NCBI GenBank assembly: GCA_009923125.1
Contig: RFUD01000048.1
Span: forward strand, 1 to 10,659
Direction: 5' to 3'
Source of the DNA: Planctomycetia bacterium
GTDB taxonomy: Bacteria; Planctomycetota; Planctomycetia; Pirellulales; UBA1268
Length of the DNA: 10,659 nucleotides
A program made the translations under genes and the position numbers. Positions 6,267 to 10,659 of this stretch are shown here, piece by piece. The notes under the pieces were generated by a model that did no database searches, was not told the DNA's origin, and saw nothing but the letters and a program-made list of their open reading frames with translations. How positions within the stretch are numbered: the first letter of the stretch is position 1; each line of letters begins with the position of its first letter.

Positions 6267-7835
6267 CTAACCGTTCGTCGGTCGCCGCGGACCGTTGAGG
6301 ATCCGGCCGATGATCGTGGGGCGGACACACCACGCGTAGGATACGAGCAGCACGGCCGTCACCGCCACGAGGATGAGGAGAAACTTCACGACGCCCGGGA
6401 GCGGCCACTCGCGGACGGCGATCTGTGCCGCGAGCACCAGCGGCACGTGGGCGAGATACATCCAGTACGACGCATCGGCCAGCCAGGCGAGCCTCGCACT
6501 CGGACGGGGAAAGCACCGGTGGAAGAGGCCGATCAGGGCGAGCGACATCGCCCAGGCGTAGGCCGGCTGGAGCAGGATCGTGGCGGGCCGCACTGCGACC
6601 GTGGCCAATCCGGCAATGAGGCATGCCGCCGCCACCGGCAGCAAAAATGGCCAGTGGGCCCCGAGCCGCGTCCCCATGCCCTCGGCCGCGAACGTGGCCG
6701 CGCCGAAGAAGTAGAAACAGCCGTAGAAGGCGAGGAGGTGGGGCTGCGGCAGCAGGCCGAACGACGTGTCGGGACCGAAGAAGCCCGTCAGCGCCTGCCC
6801 GGTGAACAGCTGCGGGAGGATCGACAGCGGCACGAGCCACCAGCGGTGGCGGCCGCTCGGCAGCAGCCCGAGCCGAGCCAGCCCTGCGAACGCCGCCACG
6901 AGCCAGCACAGAAACCAGAGGAACCAGAGATGGTCGAAGACGTCGGTGTCGACGAGGTGAAACGGCTCGCCGCCCAGCCGGACCTGGAAGCGATCCGACC
7001 CCAGAAAGGCCCAGTAGGCGAGCACGGCGCGATCGAGCGGCCCGGCCACCGTCATCTCGATGTCGCCGAGCAGCGGCCCGATCCGCCTGCGACCGCGGGC
7101 GACCTCGTCGACCGTGAGCGGCGGCAGGCCCATGAGCGGGGCATAGCCTGCCGCCAGCGCTGGGGAGATGAGCATCATCGCGCGGCTGGTGCGGCCCGAG
7201 CTGTTGGGGAGCAGGGGGTCGGCCCCGTGCTCGAGCAGTTCGGCCACGCCCTCGTCGCGTCCGAAGGCCACGGCGGTGTTGAGCGGGGTGTCGCCGAGCT
7301 TGCTTTGAATGTTGGCCTCCGCTCCGGCGTCGATCACTGCCTCGACGATCGCGGGCTTGTTGGAGCAGGCGGCCCACGTGAGCATGCGCCAGCGAAAGAC
7401 GGCGTCGCGACGCTCGACATCGGCCGCGCCCGTGAATCGCCTGCGGACGGCGTCGACGTCGCCCGCGTCCATCTCGGCGATCGCCGGCTCGGGCCGGGAG
7501 GAGCGGATGGCGTGGCGCTGCAGCAGGCCGTCGAGCGGGCCGATCGTGGCCATGGCGAGCACGAGGGGCACGACGATCCGCGCGAACCGTTGCCGGAGCA
7601 GGCAGCCGAGCCCGCGGCGGTCGTAGACGAGCATCGTGAAGTAGCCGCTGAGCAGAAAGAAGAGCGGCATCCGGAAGCCGTGGATCGCGAGAAACAGGAC
7701 CGCCAGTAGGCTCGTCGGCCGCGTATCGTGCACGGGCCACGGCGCCTGGTGGAAGGCGAGGCTCGCATGGACGACGATCCCGAGAGCCATCGCGAACCCG
7801 CGGAGGGCGTCAAGATCGCTGCGGCGCTGGGTCAT
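6267..7835 (-). CDS. Acyltransferase-3 family membrane protein with inserted ankyrin repeats
   Basis: A 522-residue polytopic protein. The N-terminus has the family pattern R-x-x-x-L-D-x-L-R-G with H23 in helix 1 (HASLAF), then HGFRMPLFFLLSGYF with H52 in helix 2, the basic loop RQRFAR (81-86) and helix 3 to about 104. After a soluble insert, HLWFLWFLCWLV (302-313) and about six further hydrophobic segments complete the transporter-like fold. Family members O-acylate sugars, glucans or glycolipids at the membrane using acyl donors. The insert, residues about 105-270, contains ankyrin repeats. One reads G-D-T-P-L-N-T-A-V-A-F-G with V-A-E-L-L-E-H-G-A-D-P (181-207). The one before covers about 148-180 (AIVEAVIDAGAEANIQ), and partial repeats flank both. 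If the basic loop is cytoplasmic, the ankyrin insert faces outward. The ATG at 7835 has no clear ribosome binding site. It is convergent with the glycosyltransferase, which could make its sugar acceptor, and divergent from the SDR. Confidence 0.85.
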   Translation of the reverse strand: MTQRRSDLDALRGFAMALGIVVHASLAFHQAPWPVHDTRPTSLLAVLFLAIHGFRMPLFFLLSGYFTMLVYDRRGLGCLLRQRFARIVVPLVLAMATIGPLDGLLQRHAIRSSRPEPAIAEMDAGDVDAVRRRFTGAADVERRDAVFRWRMLTWAACSNKPAIVEAVIDAGAEANIQSKLGDTPLNTAVAFGRDEGVAELLEHGADPLLPNSSGRTSRAMMLISPALAAGYAPLMGLPPLTVDEVARGRRRIGPLLGDIEMTVAGPLDRAVLAYWAFLGSDRFQVRLGGEPFHLVDTDVFDHLWFLWFLCWLVAAFAGLARLGLLPSGRHRWWLVPLSILPQLFTGQALTGFFGPDTSFGLLPQPHLLAFYGCFYFFGAATFAAEGMGTRLGAHWPFLLPVAAACLIAGLATVAVRPATILLQPAYAWAMSLALIGLFHRCFPRPSARLAWLADASYWMYLAHVPLVLAAQIAVREWPLPGVVKFLLILVAVTAVLLVSYAWCVRPTIIGRILNGPRRPTNG

Positions 7836-7924
7836 GGCGTGGCTCGGGCGGGCCCGCTCGGTGTCGCGGGCCAGAAACGGATATGTTGTGACCGGTTCGC
7901 CTTCCCGTGACCAGTCTCGTCGCC
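7836..7924. promoter_or_regulatory. Divergent promoter region between the acyltransferase and SDR genes
   Basis: This 89-base gap serves two divergent genes. A near-perfect 16-base palindrome, CGGGCGGGCCCGCTCG, spans 7845-7860 with a perfect 10-base core at 7848-7857. TATGTT at 7882-7887 is the only A/T-rich hexamer and could be a -10 element for the SDR, but I see no matching -35. In such GC-rich DNA the palindrome may be chance. Confidence 0.3.
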
Positions 7925-8833
7925 ATGCCCACGCCCGTCGTACTCGTCACCGGGGCCTCGTCCGGGATCGGCCGTGCCACCGTGGCGGCCTGCGCGGCGC
8001 GGGGCTGGAGCGTGGCCGCGACCATGCGGCAGCCGGATGCCGCCGGCGACCTCGCGGCCCTCCCCGGCGTGTGCTTGCTGCCGCTCGACGTCACGAGCCC
8101 GGGGAGCGTCGAGTCGGCGGTGGCGGCCGTGGTGACGCGGTTCGGACGTCTCGACGCGGTCGTCAACAACGCCGGCTACGCGGTCGATGGCGTGTTCGAG
8201 GGAATGGACGACGCGACGATCCGCCGGCAGTTCGAGACCAACGTATTCGGCCTGATGCGGGTCACGCGAGCCACCATCCCGGTGATGCGGCGGCAGGGCG
8301 GCGGCACGCTCGTGCAGGTGTCGTCGATGGGGGGCCGGGTCACGTTTCCGCTCTACAGCGTCTACCATGCGACGAAGTGGGCCGTGGAGGGCTTCAGCGA
8401 GTCGCTGGCGTTCGAATTGCGGCCGTTCGGCATCCGGATGCGGCTCATCGAGCCTGGGGCGATCCGCACGGACTTCTACGGCCGGAGCCGGGAGCCGATC
8501 GCGGGTCCGCCCGAGGCCGGTTACGACAACCTCGTGGCCCAGTGCGAGGCGATCTCGCTGGCGGGCGGTCGCGGCGGCAGCCCGCCCGAAGTGGTGGCCG
8601 CCATGATCGTGCGCGCGATCACCGATCGGGGCTGGCGGCTGCGCTATCCGGTGGCGGCCCCGGCTCCGCTGCTCATGCGGCTGCGGAAACTGCTCCCGGA
8701 GCAATGGTTTCTCCGGCTGATCCGCCACCGCTATCGGATCGACGCCCCGCTCACGCCTTCGCAGCGTGCTCTTCGGCGACCAATTCGAGGTCGGAAGCGA
8801 GGTACTTCACCGTCGCATTCGGGGCGAGGTTGA
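7925..8833 (+). CDS. Classical short-chain dehydrogenase/reductase (SDR)
   Basis: A 302-residue Rossmann-fold oxidoreductase. It has the nucleotide-binding TGASSGIG (9-16), an acidic D55-V in the beta-4 region, NNAG (81-84), and the catalytic tetrad N106, S134, Y147 and K151 (YHATK). EPGAIRTDF (176-184) is the usual post-catalytic motif. Such enzymes oxidise alcohols or reduce ketones with NAD(P)H; the substrate cannot be told, though the group includes retinol, steroid and lipid dehydrogenases. The ATG at 7925 puts the nucleotide motif 8 residues from the N-terminus, as is usual; an in-frame GTG at 7907 would add six residues, and neither has a Shine-Dalgarno site. The last 28 or so residues (from about TPSQRALRR) are arginine- and serine-rich, unlike SDR termini, and are antisense to the next gene. 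The ancestral stop may therefore have been lost. Confidence 0.9.
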   Translation: MPTPVVLVTGASSGIGRATVAACAARGWSVAATMRQPDAAGDLAALPGVCLLPLDVTSPGSVESAVAAVVTRFGRLDAVVNNAGYAVDGVFEGMDDATIRRQFETNVFGLMRVTRATIPVMRRQGGGTLVQVSSMGGRVTFPLYSVYHATKWAVEGFSESLAFELRPFGIRMRLIEPGAIRTDFYGRSREPIAGPPEAGYDNLVAQCEAISLAGGRGGSPPEVVAAMIVRAITDRGWRLRYPVAAPAPLLMRLRKLLPEQWFLRLIRHRYRIDAPLTPSQRALRRPIRGRKRGTSPSHSGRG

Positions 8834-9248
8834 AGTACACGCGGCCGTCGGTCTGCCAGCGGGTGCCGTCGTACAGAAACTCCGCCGTCGCCGCCCGCAC
8901 GTTCGCCACGGCCTCGACCTCCTCCATGCCGCCCCCCTCGACGGCCTCGAAACTGACCTCGATCGCGACGAGTGCCTTGAGCCCGCCCGACCGCCGATCG
9001 CGGGCGTAGACCACGTCGTCGTCGAACTCGACGTCGGTCCACCGCAGGCCGCGCGGTTTGCCGCTCTGGCTGGCCCGCTCGATGAACTTCGCCTCCAGTT
9101 GCTCGCGCTGGCGGTGGAAGTCTCGCTGGGCGCGGGCGAGCCGCTCGGCCCGCCGGGCCGCGCGGATCGGTCGCAGGGCCAGGGCCGTCGCCGTGCCGGC
9201 AACCGCGGCGACGACGAGCGTCGCGATCAGGTACAACGCGGATCCCAC
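8751..9248 (-). CDS. Small membrane-anchored conserved hypothetical protein
   Basis: A 165-residue protein with one N-terminal membrane helix (SALYLIATLVVAAVAGTATA, residues 3-22). A strongly charged helix rich in R, A, E and Q follows (about 28-65, likely coiled coil). The C-terminal domain contains RWTDVEFDDDVVYARDRRSG, then LVAIEVSFEAVEGGGMEEVE, then FLYDGTRWQTDGRVYFNL. It reminds me of small single-pass proteins common in planctomycete genomes, but I know no function. The anchor plus soluble beta-rich domain suggests a membrane-associated accessory role. The start is GTG at 9248, supported by GGAGG 7 bases upstream; the longer open frame reaching 9560 is antisense to endonuclease IV. Its 3' end overlaps the SDR 3' end antiparallel by 83 bases. 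Confidence 0.75.
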   Translation of the reverse strand: MGSALYLIATLVVAAVAGTATALALRPIRAARRAERLARAQRDFHRQREQLEAKFIERASQSGKPRGLRWTDVEFDDDVVYARDRRSGGLKALVAIEVSFEAVEGGGMEEVEAVANVRAATAEFLYDGTRWQTDGRVYFNLAPNATVKYLASDLELVAEEHAAKA

Positions 9249-9255
9249 GATGATG

Positions 9256-9260
9256 CCTCC
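9256..9260 (-). promoter_or_regulatory. Strong Shine-Dalgarno site deciding a GTG start
   Basis: GGAGG on the minus strand lies 7 bases before the GTG at 9248. It is the best ribosome binding site in the window, and it selects a start that leaves the membrane helix at the very N-terminus. Confidence 0.65.
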
Positions 9261-9312
9261 GGGGCCGATGCCAACGACCAGCAGTCTACGGCGCCGCCCC
9301 CAACCGTCAAAA

Positions 9313-10281
9313 ATGCCCCGCTCCAGCACACGAAAACCAGCGGTCCCGCCGCGTCGGAGACGCCGGACTCCCGCGGCCGCTTCGCCGCCGCACCCGATCG
9401 TCGGCGCGCACCAGTCGATCGCGGGAGGGTTCACGAAGGCCGTCGAGCGGGCCCTGGAGACGGGCTGTGACTGCCTGCAGGTGTTCACCCGCAACATCAA
9501 CCGCTGGGATGTCGCGCCGCTCGACCCGGAGCAGGCGGCCGACTTTCGGGCCGCCGTCAAAGCCGCCGGCCTGCGGATGGTGATCGCCCACGACTCCTAC
9601 CTCATCAATCCCGCCGCGGCCGACGACACGCTGCGAAACAAGTCGATCGCCGGGCTCGTCGTCGAACTCGAGCGGGCCGAGGCCCTCGGCATCCCGTGGG
9701 TGGTCGCCCATCCTGGCGCCGCGGGCGAGCAGCCGCTCGACGTGGCCGTGGCCCGCGCGGCCGACGGGATCGCGGCGGCTCTGGCGGCGACGCGCCGGCT
9801 CGCCGCGGGCGTGCTGATCGAGACCACGGCCGGCCAGGGCACGTGCCTCGGGGCCGACTTCGGCGAAATCGGCGCGATGCTCGCGCGGATCGACGCCGCC
9901 CCCGGCCTGCGTCACCGGGTCGGCGTGTGCCTCGACACCTGCCACGTGTTCGCCGCGGGCTATCCGCTCGCCCCGCAGGCGGCGCTCGACGAGACGCTGC
10001 GGCGATTCGACGCCGAGATCGGCCTCGATCGGCTCGTCGCCATCCATGCCAACGACTCGAAGAAAGACCTCGGCTCACGGGTCGATCGCCACGAGGCGAT
10101 CGGCAAGGGGAAGATCGGTCGGGCGGCGTTCGGGCTGCTGGTGAACCACCCGCGGCTGCGCGGCATTCCACTGTTTCTCGAGACGCCCAAGGAAGACGCC
10201 CAGGGGGTGATGACGCCGGCGCAGGACCGCGTCAACCTCGGTGTGCTCCGCCGCCTGGCCAAGCCGGGGCGGTCGGCGTAG
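9313..10281 (+). CDS. nfo: Endonuclease IV (AP endonuclease)
   Basis: A 322-residue TIM-barrel apurinic/apyrimidinic endonuclease of base-excision repair, which cuts 5' of abasic sites and trims blocked 3' ends. All nine ligands of the three-zinc centre of the E. coli enzyme have counterparts: H93 (HDSYLIN), H133 (HPG), E170 (IETTAGQG), D208 and H211 (DTCHVFAAGY), H245 (HANDSKKDLGSR), D258 and H260 (DRHEAIGKG), and E290 (ETPK). E. coli Nfo has 285 residues; the surplus is mostly an N-terminal tail of about 28 residues rich in Pro and Arg (PPRRRRRTP) before VGAHQS. The ATG at 9313 is the only reasonable start; no Shine-Dalgarno site is seen. It is divergent from the membrane-anchored hypothetical gene across 64 bases. 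The product is cytoplasmic. Confidence 0.96.
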   Translation: MPRSSTRKPAVPPRRRRRTPAAASPPHPIVGAHQSIAGGFTKAVERALETGCDCLQVFTRNINRWDVAPLDPEQAADFRAAVKAAGLRMVIAHDSYLINPAAADDTLRNKSIAGLVVELERAEALGIPWVVAHPGAAGEQPLDVAVARAADGIAAALAATRRLAAGVLIETTAGQGTCLGADFGEIGAMLARIDAAPGLRHRVGVCLDTCHVFAAGYPLAPQAALDETLRRFDAEIGLDRLVAIHANDSKKDLGSRVDRHEAIGKGKIGRAAFGLLVNHPRLRGIPLFLETPKEDAQGVMTPAQDRVNLGVLRRLAKPGRSA

Positions 10282-10390
10282 GGCGGAGTGCTGCCGGGCC
10301 GAGTGACCGGAGCGCATCTGGAGATTGCCGAAGCGCTGGCTCGGCGATGTGAGTCGTGGCGATACGAGTGATGGAGGCGAGGGGTCGGCG

Positions 10391-10422
10391 AACGCTCGTG
10401 GAGCGTTGGGCCGCCGCGGCCC
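10391..10422. terminator. Two adjacent hairpins between convergent genes, possible terminator
   Basis: AACGCTC (10391-10397) and GAGCGTT (10401-10407) form a perfect 7-base stem with a 3-base loop. It is followed without a gap by GGGCCGC (10408-10414) and GCGGCCC (10416-10422), a palindrome around one base. They lie in the 197-base gap between the convergent nfo and DtxR-like genes, where a bidirectional terminator is expected. No T-tract follows on either strand, so intrinsic termination is not assured. The rest of the gap (10282-10390 and 10423-10478) shows no gene. Confidence 0.35.
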
Positions 10423-10478
10423 ACGCGACAAGACTTGTGCCGCCCCGAAGCCGCCGGTCCACCAAACCGGAAACCGCT

Positions 10479-10659
10479 CTACGGCTCGGGCGGGATCGAG
10501 CGGCCGTGCGGGTCGCTCTCCCTCGGTCCGACCTCGGCCTCGATCCGCCGCCGCACGTCCGCGCCGAGATGGTGCTCGATCCATTCCGCGGGCGGATGGA
10601 GGTGGTCGAGCGGCAGATCGACGTGCCGGCCGAGCCACGACTCCCACAGGCGGAGGCCG
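10479..10659 (-). CDS. C-terminus of a DtxR/MntR-like protein (partial)
   Basis: Only the last 59 codons before the TAG at 10479-10481 are in the window; the gene continues beyond the right edge. The peptide (GLRLWESWLGRHVDLPLDHL, then HPPAEWIEHHLGADVRRRI, then DPHGRSIPPEP) matches the metal-binding and dimerisation domain of DtxR-family metalloregulators. The WES glutamate corresponds to a DtxR metal ligand (Glu83), and the His of DHLHPPAEWIEH to His98; the SPFGNPIP-like ending is DPHGRSIP here. DtxR-family proteins repress metal-uptake genes when bound to Fe(II) or Mn(II). The same domain is also found at the C-terminus of some manganese/zinc ABC transporter permeases, so regulator versus permease fusion cannot be decided from this fragment. 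It is convergent with nfo. Confidence 0.7.
   Translation of the reverse strand, partial: GLRLWESWLGRHVDLPLDHLHPPAEWIEHHLGADVRRRIEAEVGPRESDPHGRSIPPEP

Noticed and set aside
6447..7709. Plus-strand open frame of 420 codons
   Set aside because: It is antisense to the acyltransferase, highly charged (E, R, H), and without recognisable motifs.
6022..7740. Minus-strand open frame of 572 codons overlapping the acyltransferase in another frame
   Set aside because: It is arginine- and proline-rich with no domain, while the other frame has membrane helices and ankyrin motifs.
9058..9312. Upstream extension of endonuclease IV
   Set aside because: It would be antisense to the membrane-anchored protein gene and adds low-complexity basic sequence. 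The ATG at 9313 already gives more than the usual length.
9249..9560. Upstream extension of the small membrane-anchored protein
   Set aside because: It is antisense to conserved endonuclease IV sequence. GTG at 9248 has GGAGG at good spacing and puts the membrane helix at the N-terminus.
10343..10372. Tandem 15-base imperfect repeat starting GGCGAT
   Set aside because: Two copies only, matching at about 11 of 15 positions; this could easily be chance in GC-rich DNA.
10454..10470. CCGGT...ACCGG hairpin just downstream of the DtxR-like stop
   Set aside because: The 5-base stem with a 7-base loop is too weak to call a terminator, though its place is suitable.
1..10659. CRISPR arrays, tRNA or rRNA genes, insertion sequences, toxin-antitoxin or restriction genes
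   Set aside because: I looked for regularly spaced repeats, cloverleaf-type sequences and transposase motifs and saw none.

Overview
The window is a high-GC bacterial chromosome segment (clearly above 60% GC by eye, strongly GC-biased third codon positions). Most starts lack a clear Shine-Dalgarno sequence. The GC-rich, SD-poor style, a lineage-type small membrane-anchored hypothetical protein and the DtxR-like protein fragment at the right edge suggest a planctomycete. This taxonomic call is an inference from style and recollected families, not from a marker gene. I see no rRNA, tRNA, CRISPR array or insertion sequence, and no gene-free stretch longer than about 200 bases.

Left part (1-3500): a two-HKD phospholipase D-superfamily protein on the minus strand. 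Divergent from it is the decayed 5' stub of an MFS transporter gene, with an internal deletion, a frame change and no 3' part. The stub runs into the 3' end of a minus-strand gene whose product fuses an MpaB/Lcp-type (DUF2236) haem-oxygenase-like domain to a degenerate cyclic-nucleotide-binding domain.

Middle (3500-7840): divergent from the oxygenase-like fusion is a tight two-gene unit, a complete cytochrome P450 followed 10 bases later by a CrtX-like family 1 (UGT/MGT-type) glycosyltransferase. Meeting it tail-to-tail with 3 bases between is a polytopic acyltransferase-3 family protein carrying ankyrin repeats in the loop after its third membrane helix. Oxidation, glycosylation and O-acylation are typical tailoring steps for a lipid, carotenoid or other terpenoid. 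Together with the redox SDR to the right and the lost MFS pump to the left, this suggests, but does not prove, a small tailoring locus for a membrane glycolipid or pigment.

Right part (7840-10659): a classical SDR oxidoreductase, divergent from the acyltransferase, whose 3' end overlaps antiparallel with a small membrane-anchored conserved hypothetical protein. Next come endonuclease IV (nfo, all nine metal ligands present) and an intergenic region of about 200 bases with two adjacent hairpins. The window ends with the C-terminus of a minus-strand protein carrying a DtxR/MntR-like metal-binding and dimerisation domain. These right-hand genes look like ordinary housekeeping or regulatory genes. 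The unusual content is concentrated between about 1500 and 7840.
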